A stretch of DNA of 64,000 bases from an uncultured Bradyrhizobium sp. (lineage in GTDB: Bacteria; Pseudomonadota; Alphaproteobacteria; Rhizobiales; Xanthobacteraceae), in NCBI RefSeq assembly GCF_936928535.1, contig NZ_CAKZHY010000168.1, positions 1 through 64,000 of the forward strand, written 5' to 3'. This document shows, piece by piece, positions 24,544-33,617 of the stretch (the first letter of the stretch is position 1; the number at the start of each line of letters is the position of its first letter). Below the pieces are notes generated by a model. It saw only the letters and a program-made list of their open reading frames with translations. It did no database searches and was not told the DNA's origin. The translations under genes and the position numbers were made by a program.

Positions 24544-25680
24544 ATGCGCAACGTAGTCATTCTTCAGCGTGTCATCCCTCATTACCGCGTCAGACTTTTC
24601 GAACGTCTTCATCAAGAATTCGGCTGGATCGTGGCCTGCGCGGACGAGCCGCCAAGAGGGACCGGATTGCACGTACTGCGCGACAGAACCGCGCCTTTCG
24701 CGCGCTTCTTCCCCTTCAAATTTCTCGATGCAGCCTCCCCTTATTGCGCTCTCGTCCCTATCGGACGAATTCTCTCTGAGTTGCGACCGGAAGCCATCAT
24801 TTCGGAATTCTCTCTTCAAATGAGCTCAAGCTGGCAACTGGCGGCCCGCCGCTTGTTACGGCGATCTCCTAAAGTCCTCTTCTGGTCACACGGACTCAAC
24901 ACAGAGCTCAATATCGGATCTCTGCACGGCCTGGCCTCAAAGGGCCTCCGAAAGCTGCTGTTTAGTGGAGTTGATGGGAATATCTACTATACCAGTGAGT
25001 GCCGCACATCGATGGGCCTCGGCGCGAATTCACCAGGGTTTGTTGCCACCAATACGATTGACGTCGAGGAGATTAGGCGCACGCCATCAATACCGCTCGA
25101 AACCCATCTCGGTAGCCCCACCATTTTGTCAGTTGGCAGGATTACGCCAGACAAGGCGTTGCCACTGGTAGTACGCGGGTTTCTCCCTCTCATCGAAACT
25201 TTTCCAGACGCGACTCTCGTAATAATCGGGGATGGCCCTGATCGAAAACACGTTGAAGCTGCGGCCGGGAGATATTTGGGTAAGAATGTCGTGCTTACCG
25301 GATCGGTCTTTGATGAAAAGGTGCTCGCGTCATATTTTCGCAGGGCGCAGCTTTCGATCATCGGCGGAGCGGCGGGACTTAGCGTTAACCACGCTCTCGC
25401 GTATGATGTACCTGTACTCGCATTTAACGCTGGGCCAAATGGCCCATTTCACCATCCAGAAATTAGCTACGTAAAGGAGGGGGTGACGGGTTGGCTTGTG
25501 GATGGTTGGTCGAGTGAACGCTTGACCGAGGTTCTCCGAGCCATATTTGCTAATGGCTCAGATCCCCAGGTGCGTCTTCATAAATCGTTACGCGAGTACG
25601 TAGATCGCGAACTGACACTGGATCGGATGATCGATGGCTTTCGATGTGTCGATAGTTTTCTGGATGCCCAACTAACCTGA
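24544..25680 (+). CDS. Glycosyltransferase family 4
   Basis: From the ATG at 24544 the product (378 residues) begins 'MRNVVILQRVIPHYRVRLFE', a common start of GT4 enzymes. The C-terminal domain shows 'PTILSVGRITPDKALPLVVR', 'ATLVIIGDGPDRKHVEAAA', and a 'GLSVNHALAYDVPVLAFNAG' site in place of the usual Glu-x7-Glu. A TTG at 24499 overlapping the previous stop is an alternative start. It would add one sugar to the lipid-linked repeat unit; donor and acceptor are unknown. Confidence 0.87.
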   Translation: MRNVVILQRVIPHYRVRLFERLHQEFGWIVACADEPPRGTGLHVLRDRTAPFARFFPFKFLDAASPYCALVPIGRILSELRPEAIISEFSLQMSSSWQLAARRLLRRSPKVLFWSHGLNTELNIGSLHGLASKGLRKLLFSGVDGNIYYTSECRTSMGLGANSPGFVATNTIDVEEIRRTPSIPLETHLGSPTILSVGRITPDKALPLVVRGFLPLIETFPDATLVIIGDGPDRKHVEAAAGRYLGKNVVLTGSVFDEKVLASYFRRAQLSIIGGAAGLSVNHALAYDVPVLAFNAGPNGPFHHPEISYVKEGVTGWLVDGWSSERLTEVLRAIFANGSDPQVRLHKSLREYVDRELTLDRMIDGFRCVDSFLDAQLT

Positions 25681-25722
25681 CCCCGCAAAAATGCGCACGG
25701 AACGCATCATTTCGAGCTACCA

Positions 25723-26742
25723 ATGAAGCACCACTACTGTTGTATGTTTGATCACAACTACCTTGCGCGCGGATTGGCAATGATCGATTCGATGCGAAGT
25801 TTCGACTCTGACTCTACAGTCTGGATACTTTGCTTAAGCTCAATTTGCCACCAAGCGCTCCAAGAGCTCCGAAAACCTAATGTTCGGCTAATAAATTTGG
25901 AAATACTTGAGAAGGCAACGCCCGGCCTCTCCGCTGCAAGAGCGAACCGTTCTCAAGTTGAGTACTACTTCACCTGCACCCCGTCATTGATGGAATTTAC
26001 ATTAGCTCAGGCGGACGATGGAGATGTGGTGACTTACGTCGACGGAGATCTATTTTTCTTTGATGATCCAAGGGTACTCCTTCAAGAAATGGGCGACAAT
26101 TCAGTGGCCATCATACCTCACAATTTCCTCAAGCCTTCACTCCAGCGTTTTGGTCTCTTCAACGTCGGCTGGGTTTCCTTCAGAAATGACACCATAGGCA
26201 GGGCGGTTTCGAGATGGTGGCAAGCACGCTGTATAGAATGGTGCTTCGACATGGTGGAATCAGATAGATATGCTGACCAGAAATATTTAGACAGCTTTTC
26301 TCAGCTTACTAATAGGCTGACAATTATACGCCATCCAGGGGCCAATTTGGCACCTTGGAATATTCGGCAGGACGAACTCAGCAAAAAGGATGGAAAGGTC
26401 TACGTGCGCGGAGCGCCATTGATCTTCTTTCACTTCCACGCCTTGAAAATACACTTTGACGCTCTTTTTCTCGCCAAGCATGTCCCGTATGGATCCTCGT
26501 ACACCAAATTCATTCGGGAGGAGATCTACCGTCCATACGCAAAGACCCTGAGAGAGTTCAACCACCTTGTCGCTTCTAAGATTCCGACAAACAGCCCCCA
26601 CCTTAGAGGGTTGGGAAGCCGGCGCTCTTCCCTGAAGCTTACTGCGGTCAGGTTGAAGCAGCTCGTGGAGCAATGTATCGCTCTTGGTAAGGGGCATTGG
26701 TTGATCGAACCGAAACTGCCCTTCCTGAAGGCCAACCAGTAG
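25723..26742 (+). CDS. Glycosyltransferase, GT-A/GT8-like
   Basis: The 339-residue protein has a GT-A pattern: 'HYCCMFDHNYLARGLAMIDS' at the start, a DxD metal site within 'DVVTYVDGDLFFFDDPRVLL', then 'LFNVGWVSFRNDTIGRAVSR' and 'RYADQKYLDSFSQLTNRLTI'. These resemble the GT8-like family of putative nucleotide-diphospho-sugar transferases often found in bacterial glycan loci. It has no membrane helix. The gene lies 42 bp after the GT4 gene in the same run; specificity unknown. Confidence 0.8.
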   Translation: MKHHYCCMFDHNYLARGLAMIDSMRSFDSDSTVWILCLSSICHQALQELRKPNVRLINLEILEKATPGLSAARANRSQVEYYFTCTPSLMEFTLAQADDGDVVTYVDGDLFFFDDPRVLLQEMGDNSVAIIPHNFLKPSLQRFGLFNVGWVSFRNDTIGRAVSRWWQARCIEWCFDMVESDRYADQKYLDSFSQLTNRLTIIRHPGANLAPWNIRQDELSKKDGKVYVRGAPLIFFHFHALKIHFDALFLAKHVPYGSSYTKFIREEIYRPYAKTLREFNHLVASKIPTNSPHLRGLGSRRSSLKLTAVRLKQLVEQCIALGKGHWLIEPKLPFLKANQ

Positions 26743-26764
26743 CAGCTGATCTTATGGAGCTCTG

Positions 26765-27175
26765 ATGGAAGTCAGTCTAGTCACCCTCCCAGAAGTCCGC
26801 GATCATCGCGGCTCCTTGAGTTTCGCAGAGGTACAGACGCATATTCCTTTTAGTGTGCACCGCATCTTTTGGCTCTACGATGTGGAGCAGTCCGCCATGA
26901 GAGGCGGGCACGCTCACAAAGCTCTGTTTCAGATGCTGATCATGATGCAAGGCAGCTGTATCGTAGATGTAGAGGATGGCGTCGCTCCGAAGAGTATCGT
27001 GTTAGATCGACCCAACTTGGCACTGTTAGTTCCTCCGCTCCACTGGCTCGAGCTGCGTCAATTCACCAGCTCTTCCGTCTGCGTTGTGTTTGGTTCAGAT
27101 CGATATGACGAATCTGACTACATCCGTGATCGCGGAGCATTCATAGACGCAGTACGAGCAGCAAGGCGACCGTAA
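26765..27175 (+). CDS. dTDP-4-keto-6-deoxyglucose 3,4-ketoisomerase (FdtA/QdtA, WxcM-like cupin)
   Basis: The 136-residue single-domain cupin matches FdtA/QdtA: 'LPEVRDHRGSLSFAEV', 'IPFSVHRIFWLYDVEQSAMR', the catalytic His segment 'GGHAHKALFQMLIMMQG', and 'LLVPPLHWLELRQFTSSSV'. It shifts the keto group from C4 to C3 of the RmlB product. Whether it yields the galacto (Fuc3N) or gluco (Qui3N) form cannot be decided by eye. A GGAG lies about 8 nt before the ATG. It sits between a glycosyltransferase and rmlA. Confidence 0.92.
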   Translation: MEVSLVTLPEVRDHRGSLSFAEVQTHIPFSVHRIFWLYDVEQSAMRGGHAHKALFQMLIMMQGSCIVDVEDGVAPKSIVLDRPNLALLVPPLHWLELRQFTSSSVCVVFGSDRYDESDYIRDRGAFIDAVRAARRP

Positions 27176-27237
27176 ATCGAGCTCAGCAGCGACACTGAGG
27201 AATACCTGGCACAAACTTATATTAGTGGGAACAATAA

Positions 27238-28122
27238 ATGGCCAAGCGAAAGGGCATCATCCTGGCAGGTGGGGCTGGTACGCGCTTGTATCCACTCACC
27301 CTGACTATCTCGAAGCAGCTGCTTCCGGTTTTTGACAAGCCAATGGTGTACTATCCTTTATGCACCTTGATGCTTGCAGAGATCACGCAGATATTGATCA
27401 TCACCACGAAGGAAGACGCGCCGCTTTTTCGAAGACTTCTGGGCAATGGAGAACAGTGGGGCATGCAGCTCAGTTACGCCGTTCAGCGCCGTCCAGCTGG
27501 CATTGCTGAGGCGCTGATCATTGCCGAACCGTTTCTCGATGGAGCGCCATCAGCATTGATTCTCGGCGATAACATCTTTTATGGTGATGGCATCCGCGAG
27601 CTGCTCGTGAAGACGAACCAGCTATCGACGGGCGCCACTGTCTTGGCCTACTGGGTTAAGGACCCCGAGCGATATGGGGTGGTGCAGTTCGACGCAAATG
27701 GCGTTCCCGTAAGGGTTGTTGAAAAGCCGAAGGACTTCGTCTCGAATTGGGCAATAACCGGTCTATATTTTTTCGACGCTCAGGCCGTCACGCTCGCTAA
27801 AAGGATTTCACCCTCTGCCCGTGGCGAGCTTGAGATCACTGCCGTCAACGAACAATACCTTAATAGAAAAATGTTAAACGTTGTTCGCTTGGGGCGCGGT
27901 TACGCTTGGCTCGACGCCGGAACTCATGAGGCACTGCTTGCTTCATCGCAATTTGTTCATGCAATCGAGTCGCGCCAGGGCTTAAAGATCGCTTGTCCCG
28001 AGGAAATTGCCTTCAGAAACGGCTTTATTGATCGTGGACAACTTCTCTTTTTGGCAAAACAGTTCGAGAAGACGGACTATGGGGCCTATCTGGTCCGGCA
28101 AGCTGAGAGCGACATGGCGTGA
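27238..28122 (+). CDS. rmlA: Glucose-1-phosphate thymidylyltransferase
   Basis: The 294-residue enzyme shows the RmlA signature 'GIILAGGAGTRLYPLTLTIS' with KQLLPVFDKPMVYYPL. It also has 'ALILGDNIFYGDG', 'YWVKDPERYGVVQFDANG', 'VRVVEKPKDFVSNWAITGLY' and 'YAWLDAGTHEALLASSQFV'. It activates glucose-1-phosphate with dTTP to dTDP-glucose, the entry to the pathway continued by RmlB, the ketoisomerase and the aminotransferase. RmlC and RmlD are absent, so the pathway is not for dTDP-rhamnose. Confidence 0.97.
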   Translation: MAKRKGIILAGGAGTRLYPLTLTISKQLLPVFDKPMVYYPLCTLMLAEITQILIITTKEDAPLFRRLLGNGEQWGMQLSYAVQRRPAGIAEALIIAEPFLDGAPSALILGDNIFYGDGIRELLVKTNQLSTGATVLAYWVKDPERYGVVQFDANGVPVRVVEKPKDFVSNWAITGLYFFDAQAVTLAKRISPSARGELEITAVNEQYLNRKMLNVVRLGRGYAWLDAGTHEALLASSQFVHAIESRQGLKIACPEEIAFRNGFIDRGQLLFLAKQFEKTDYGAYLVRQAESDMA

Positions 28123-28167
28123 CACCGTTCGCAACTCGTCGGAGCGAAGCATTGTTCGCAGTGATCC

Positions 28168-28779
28168 ATGACTGAACGACAAAAACAATCCGCGAAGCAC
28201 CGGCGCAGTCGCACTGGAACCGCATCAATTTGGCCAAGAGGCGCGCCGATCATCCGCCGATGTGTGTGGCCCGTACTGTTCTTACTAGTGGCTTTTAAAT
28301 CTTCGTTTCGCTCTCTCTATTGGCGAACTCGGTTAGGCTACTTTGGCAGCCACGCTCGCATTGGGCGATTTGTGGTCCTTCACGAAGCAGGTAAAATAAG
28401 CTTAGGATCCCGATCCATGCTGAACGAATTTGTTCACATCTGGGGAGGCGGCGGAGTTGAGATCGGCACAGATACATTGATCGCAGCTCACGTGGTCATC
28501 ACATCTGTGACGCATGATGTAAATGGACTTAGCGAAAATAGGCTGTATCGAGACACAATCATTCGTCAACCCGTATTGATCGGCTCAAACGTTTGGGTTG
28601 GTTCGAATGCAGTCATTCTGCCCGGGGTGACAATCGGTGATGGCTCGGTGATTGCCGCCGGTGCGGTGGTCACACGCGATGTAGCTCCGCGCACACTTGT
28701 GGCAGGCGTGCCCGCACGCTTTGTAAGAACGCTGGGCGCATCGCGAACTCTTCCAAGCGACACCTGTTCATGTCGGTGA
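28168..28779 (+). CDS. Hexapeptide-repeat (left-handed beta-helix) acetyltransferase
   Basis: The 203-residue protein has an N-terminal hydrophobic stretch ('VWPVLFLLVAFKSSFRSLYW'). Imperfect hexapeptide repeats follow ('IGRFVVLHEAGKISLGSRSM', 'GGGGVEIGTDTLIAAHVVIT') together with the typical end 'IGSNVWVGSNAVILPGVTIG', 'GSVIAAGAVVTRDVAP'. The catalytic His lies in 'ITSVTHDVNG'. It could be the N-acetyltransferase completing the 3-amino-3,6-dideoxyhexose (FdtC/QdtC role) or an O-acetyltransferase; the N-terminal hydrophobic segment makes the latter possible. Its end overlaps the flippase gene by 10 bp. Confidence 0.85.
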   Translation: MTERQKQSAKHRRSRTGTASIWPRGAPIIRRCVWPVLFLLVAFKSSFRSLYWRTRLGYFGSHARIGRFVVLHEAGKISLGSRSMLNEFVHIWGGGGVEIGTDTLIAAHVVITSVTHDVNGLSENRLYRDTIIRQPVLIGSNVWVGSNAVILPGVTIGDGSVIAAGAVVTRDVAPRTLVAGVPARFVRTLGASRTLPSDTCSCR

Positions 28780-30239
28780 AATGGGCTTCGCTTACTAGTA
28801 TTCTGGCCGCCATCATCAGTGCGCTGGTTGCTTTTCTTGTATTTCGATTCGGGATTGAGTTCACAGGTCGCGAAGTCGTCGGATGTTGGGCTTTAATTCA
28901 AGGCGCGATGATAATTGTTCGTCTGCCTGACTCGGGGCTTGCGACGAATATCACTCGCCTTGTAGCTATCCGCCGATCGGAGGATCGCACGCCATCGTTG
29001 TTGAGGACTTTTGCCGCCGGTTTTCTCGTCGGCAATCTGCCTGTAGTTGTCATTGGCGCTCTACTTATATTCCCTATTCAGTCCTACATCGATGCTAAAT
29101 TTAGCGCTTCTATTTCTACCAAGGACAGCTGGGACCTGCTGATCGCCGCATATGCGAGCGGTGTCTTGACGAGTATAAGCGGTGTTTTGCTCGGAATTCT
29201 CGAGGGATTGGGACGGCTCGTTCCTCGAAACATTGTTAGCATTATCGCAAGCATTGTTATGGGAATAACTGCGTATCCCTTAATATCCATTCACGGCCCG
29301 GCGGGGCTTGCATTAACAGGACTAGTCCTTGGAGCCGTTCAGATCGTTCTTTGTCTTTGCTACCTGTTATTTCGGCTGAAACATTCACACCAGAGCTCCC
29401 CCAGTACGACGTCGATCGCACAAGAGCTTTGGCGCGGAAGTGTAGACTTGACGATAGTTGGCGTCATTCGCCTAACATTCGAACCGGCTACGAAGCTCTT
29501 CCTGTCCATTTTTGCTTCGCTTGATACGTTGGCTTCTTTTGACCTTGCGCTTCGAGTTACCACGAACATGCGAGCGCTCATTCAGGCCGCAATCCAGCCC
29601 CTATTCATTGTCGGATCCCGCGCGAGCGGAAATCTTTCCAATAACGCTGCTCATCTCTATAGACAGTCCAACGCCGCAATCTACCAATTCTCGCTTATCG
29701 CCGCGGCCTGCCAACTGGCGGCCGCTCCCATTATTTCGGAAATAGGATTCGGATTCGCAGATCTCAACTTCTTTGGATTTTTCTTCATTCTTGTGGTGGC
29801 AAACGGGATCAATTCAATTGGAGCTGTTGGATACTATCTCAAGCTGTCCACCCCAAACATCCGCCCCTTGCTCCGCCTGCAATTCGAGATGCTGTTGATC
29901 AACCTAATTGGAGGCTTTGCAGGCGGAGCCGCTCTAGGCGCCCCAATGATAGTGGCCTCCTACGGACTCGCTTTTGCCTACGGTGGGGCCGTATCTCTCT
30001 ATTTTTGGTTATCCCACGAACACGTCAAAATATTATCTTTCTTAATCGAGAATACATCCAAGAGTGCTGCCATATGTTTCGCCTCGTCCGCCGCACTGTA
30101 CCTAATCTTTTGGCAGATGATCATTTATGGTCAGCCCAAGCATGCTGCCGTACTTTCAATCGTTGGCACAACGGTAGCTGGCGGTGTCGTACTGAAATTT
30201 GCACATGGAATACGGCAAAGCTGGCTCATGGTGAGATAA
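28770..30239 (+). CDS. Polysaccharide flippase (Wzx/MATE-like)
   Basis: The 489-residue product has about 12-14 membrane helices and almost no soluble domain. The first helices ('SLTSILAAIISALVAFLVFR'), a conserved 'GREVVGCWALIQGAMIIVRL' with PDSGLATNITRLVA, and the paired-helix layout fit polysaccharide transport proteins that flip lipid-linked repeat units to the periplasm. It ends the seven-gene plus-strand run. A Wzy-like polymerase at 32008 completes a Wzx/Wzy-type pathway. DNA here is clearly A/T-richer than at the window ends. Confidence 0.88.
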   Translation: MSVKWASLTSILAAIISALVAFLVFRFGIEFTGREVVGCWALIQGAMIIVRLPDSGLATNITRLVAIRRSEDRTPSLLRTFAAGFLVGNLPVVVIGALLIFPIQSYIDAKFSASISTKDSWDLLIAAYASGVLTSISGVLLGILEGLGRLVPRNIVSIIASIVMGITAYPLISIHGPAGLALTGLVLGAVQIVLCLCYLLFRLKHSHQSSPSTTSIAQELWRGSVDLTIVGVIRLTFEPATKLFLSIFASLDTLASFDLALRVTTNMRALIQAAIQPLFIVGSRASGNLSNNAAHLYRQSNAAIYQFSLIAAACQLAAAPIISEIGFGFADLNFFGFFFILVVANGINSIGAVGYYLKLSTPNIRPLLRLQFEMLLINLIGGFAGGAALGAPMIVASYGLAFAYGGAVSLYFWLSHEHVKILSFLIENTSKSAAICFASSAALYLIFWQMIIYGQPKHAAVLSIVGTTVAGGVVLKFAHGIRQSWLMVR

Positions 30240-30249
30240 CGTGTCTCAT

Positions 30250-31062
30250 TCACTTCAATGAGCAAAAATATCCATAAAGCCTAGCATTCTTGCTTCCCAG
30301 AATTTCTGAGCTGACGTCGTCCTGAAACTTCATCTTGATGTCGTAGGCGGCAGATATCAATTTCTCCACCTTCGACCTGCTTACGTACACGTTTGGGTAG
30401 AATACAGGTCTGTTTTTAAAACCTTGCGGCAAGGGACCAGGCCCGTTGTCTGACAAGAACGACTTCTGCATAAAAACTAAGTCTCGATCTTCGTCCAGAA
30501 GCGGAGTTCTTGCGATAAACAAATGCTTGGCTCGGATAGAAAGTAGGGTCTCGAGCGCCGACAATGGCTGTTCGCAAAATTGCAGAGCACCGCTGGTAAA
30601 AACGAGGTCTACGGAGCCGAGATCCGCCTTAGCACTCTCTATATCACCGAAGAACCGCAGCTCTGAGTTGCACATTTTATCAGCCTCGCGCACCAGTGCC
30701 GGCGTCTCGACTACGTTCCATTGGAAGTTGGTATCTTTATCGAAGTAAGCCCTGGCGACTGTATAGTGAAAGCCAGCACCGCCGCCAAAATCTAGAACTC
30801 TCAATAATGATCCCGGGTTGCACAGCCCAACACCCACGACAGTGCGCAGGGCTCCTCGGTCGGCAAATTCGATAGAGTGCAAATTGGAACGAAGCGCGAG
30901 ATTCTTTGCTACAACGACCTTGACGAGGTCGACAGCTTCATAGCCGCCGTCTTTGTTAGCTGCAGCAGCTTGCTCCATGGTATCGAACCGACGAAATAGA
31001 AAGCGACGGCGGACTGCGTTTAGGAGTACAGGTGGCAGCCAACTTTTGAAAAATTCGTTCAT
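30250..31062 (-). CDS. Methyltransferase, TIGR04325-like
   Basis: The 270-residue protein has the SAM-binding 'SLLRVLDFGGGAGFHYTVAR', then 'FQWNVVETPALVREADKMC' and 'VDLVFTSGALQFCEQPLSAL'. This is the layout of the TIGR04325 methyltransferases found in polysaccharide loci. An N-terminal hydrophobic basic segment may bring it to the membrane. It could methylate a sugar hydroxyl of the exopolysaccharide; O-methyl sugars are known in Bradyrhizobium exopolysaccharide, so this fits (inference). It converges with the flippase gene, 10 bp apart. Confidence 0.85.
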   Translation of the reverse strand: MNEFFKSWLPPVLLNAVRRRFLFRRFDTMEQAAAANKDGGYEAVDLVKVVVAKNLALRSNLHSIEFADRGALRTVVGVGLCNPGSLLRVLDFGGGAGFHYTVARAYFDKDTNFQWNVVETPALVREADKMCNSELRFFGDIESAKADLGSVDLVFTSGALQFCEQPLSALETLLSIRAKHLFIARTPLLDEDRDLVFMQKSFLSDNGPGPLPQGFKNRPVFYPNVYVSRSKVEKLISAAYDIKMKFQDDVSSEILGSKNARLYGYFCSLK

Positions 31063-31168
31063 AGATTTTGCAACTTGCTTCCCAGCTCTAATAAAAGACT
31101 AACTCATTATCGGCCAATTAAGGCATGTAAGCTACTGGACAACTTACCGCAATCCAATCGGAGATCTT

Positions 31169-32011
31169 GTGCGCTTAGCCGTCCTTATCACCTGTTTCAA
31201 TCGCAAAGCTACCACGCTTCGGGGCCTATCAGCGTTACGTTCTGCCCTAAGGTTAATCCCTGAACTGGCTTATACTATTTTCTTGGTTGACGATTTGTCT
31301 CCTGATCGAACGGGGGAGGCCGTTCGGAGCGCTCACCCCGACGTTCACGTCATCGAAGGAAATGGCTCGCTGTTTTGGAATCGTGGAATGTGCCTTGCAT
31401 TTACTACAGCACGGTCATTTGGGTCATTTGATGCTTACCTGCTTTTCAATGATGACCTCCTGGTGACTGAACTCGGCGTCATGGGCGCCTTTGAAGACTT
31501 TCGTCATTGCAATCTTCGGAAGCCTACGATCTTGGCTGCATCGACGACCTCAGGCGATGGACGCGAGATAACCTACACAGGTTATCGAAGCGCCTCAAAG
31601 ATAAGGCCACGCGCGTTCACAGAAGTAATTCCAAATGGGACCTTGACATCGATCGACGTATTCAACGGCAATTTTGTATTGGTTCCGGGGCCGTTCTTCG
31701 AGCGTGTAAATGGTCTAGATCCGGGTTTCCTACACACGCTGGGCGATATTGATTTGGGCATCACTGCGAAGGCAGGCGGGCTAGATATCATGTTGGCGCG
31801 CTTGCCCGTGGGTAGTTGCGAAAAGAACATTCAGTTTGACTCGGGCTTCAGAGCAGCGAGCTTCCTGAAAAGGCTTGCGATGCTTAACCATCCGAGATTT
31901 CGGTCGCACGATTTTCTATACTTCGTTCGGAAGCACCGCCCGACCGTGCTACTTCCGCTTTTCTTTTTGACTTTCCACTTTAAACGTCTGCTCAAATTGT
32001 TAGTGGGTTAA
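31169..32011 (+). CDS. Glycosyltransferase family 2
   Basis: The 280-residue protein opens with 'LAVLITCFNRKATTLRGLSA' and 'IFLVDDLSPDRTGEAVRSAH', and has the metal site 'YLLFNDDLLVTELGV' and acceptor-side 'GFLHTLGDIDLGITAKAGGL', typical of GT2. The start is GTG. The stop TAA shares the bases TTAA with the stop of the convergent polymerase gene. Donor sugar unknown. Confidence 0.87.
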   Translation: MRLAVLITCFNRKATTLRGLSALRSALRLIPELAYTIFLVDDLSPDRTGEAVRSAHPDVHVIEGNGSLFWNRGMCLAFTTARSFGSFDAYLLFNDDLLVTELGVMGAFEDFRHCNLRKPTILAASTTSGDGREITYTGYRSASKIRPRAFTEVIPNGTLTSIDVFNGNFVLVPGPFFERVNGLDPGFLHTLGDIDLGITAKAGGLDIMLARLPVGSCEKNIQFDSGFRAASFLKRLAMLNHPRFRSHDFLYFVRKHRPTVLLPLFFLTFHFKRLLKLLVG

Positions 32012-33486
32012 GGCCCGCGCGAAACGGTGTCCCAGTGAGCACGACGACGCGCCGCGGGTTCTCGAGAGCGTCGGGAGCGCCCGATTGTTAGGTAGAGCAG
32101 AGAACCAAAGCCCAAGATGTAACCAATCTGGTTTGGGACTAGACTCATAAACGACCAGCCTAAGCCTCCCTGTCGCCAAAGGATAAAGGCTGCAAAGAGC
32201 AAAACCGAGTAAACGAGGATCTTTGCATCCTTGTTTTCACCGGTCGCCCTCATCATGAAAACATCGCTATAGGCAGCGATAAACGCCAGCATAAAACTGT
32301 AAAGCGCAGTACCGATTGGCCCTCCGAGCGCCCAAGAGTTGCCAATATAGGAGGCAGCGGTTCCCCACTCGACGGTTGACGGAGACCCCCCAAACATTAG
32401 CGTAGTTGTCGCGTGCCCCATGTCAATGAACGCGGTGGGCTTGTCCGGCCAAAAATAACGAGGAATCAAATAGAGCATAGGCTCTATATTTGTAATGTAG
32501 AATGCATTTGCGGTTGACCCGAACATCTCAATTATCTGATCGCTTTCGTAAATGGTAACGGTCATTGCTTCGAAGAACGCAAATTCCAGAGAGTAAAAAT
32601 AGAAACCAAGCCATGATCCATGAGACCAACTCGCGTCGATATACGATATGTCTATGTTGTTCATGTACGCAGGCAGCACCGCTCGAAGAAGTTGCGAGCC
32701 CATTCCGAAGACAATTACCCCAACAAGAACATAAGGCATCGATGACAATTGCAATCTTCTAACATAAAAGTGAAAGGCCAAAACAACCGCGAACAGGGGC
32801 TCAAGGAGGTATGTCCGCTTGCCGAAGTTGCCGAGATATACAAGCGCCACGGTTACTATGAAAAGGGCACCCCATAGCACAAGGCCACGGCGCCTTCGGA
32901 TAGCGATGACGAGCATCCAACTGGCTGCCACTTCCGCGATCCCCGAGAAATTTCTTACCCACGTCAACGTAACGTCTTCCTGACCGATATTGAGGTTCTC
33001 TCGCAGACCGCCAGATAGTCGGATTACCGATTCGTCCAGTCCTCCAGTCTGCAGAATCGCATAGAGTTTCAGCAAGATTCCGATGACAATCATCGAAAGA
33101 GCTGCGACCCGGACGAGCATTTTAGGCTCGGGTGGCCCCCAAAGGGACTCCTCAAATTGCTTTAGACTACGCAATCTAGAAAGCGCTATTCTGCCGAAGA
33201 AGGAGTAGCCAGCCATATACGATGCGAGCGCAAAAAGGCAAATCAGCAGAATAGGTAGGGCATTCTCTGCTCCAGAATAATGAGGAGCCCAGGTGAATTC
33301 GAAATTATCGAACAGCACTGACAGTGCAGCAGAAACCCAAACGTACAAGAGAAACATAGTCACCATGACGCCATTTATGGAAAATAACGCCCTAGACCCC
33401 CGAGTATCACGAATGGTCGACCTGAAACCGAAAATGATGAGTCCGGCCATCACAAGCATCAGGATGTAGCAAGCACTCTCGCTCAT
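32008..33486 (-). CDS. O-antigen/oligosaccharide repeat-unit polymerase (Wzy-like)
   Basis: The 492-residue product has about 12 membrane helices and one larger loop between the middle helices ('YFWPDKPTAFIDMGHATTTL' and 'GGSPSTVEWGTAASYIGNSW'). This matches the oligosaccharide repeat-unit polymerase group. Long hydrophobic stretches with 'YLGNFGKRTYLLEPLFAVVL' are typical, although Wzy proteins share little sequence. Position beside a flippase and glycosyltransferases supports the call. It is read on the minus strand against its neighbours. Confidence 0.8.
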   Translation of the reverse strand: MSESACYILMLVMAGLIIFGFRSTIRDTRGSRALFSINGVMVTMFLLYVWVSAALSVLFDNFEFTWAPHYSGAENALPILLICLFALASYMAGYSFFGRIALSRLRSLKQFEESLWGPPEPKMLVRVAALSMIVIGILLKLYAILQTGGLDESVIRLSGGLRENLNIGQEDVTLTWVRNFSGIAEVAASWMLVIAIRRRRGLVLWGALFIVTVALVYLGNFGKRTYLLEPLFAVVLAFHFYVRRLQLSSMPYVLVGVIVFGMGSQLLRAVLPAYMNNIDISYIDASWSHGSWLGFYFYSLEFAFFEAMTVTIYESDQIIEMFGSTANAFYITNIEPMLYLIPRYFWPDKPTAFIDMGHATTTLMFGGSPSTVEWGTAASYIGNSWALGGPIGTALYSFMLAFIAAYSDVFMMRATGENKDAKILVYSVLLFAAFILWRQGGLGWSFMSLVPNQIGYILGFGSLLYLTIGRSRRSREPAARRRAHWDTVSRGP

Positions 33487-33617
33487 GGTTAATCCCGCTT
33501 AGATCTCAGCATCTAGCACCTCACGCCGAGACGTAGTGAGCATGTGCATTGGGGTGCGAGCCCCTCCTGTTCTAAATTTTATTATAGACCGACGTAGATA
33601 AAAAAGTGAGAGGAAAC

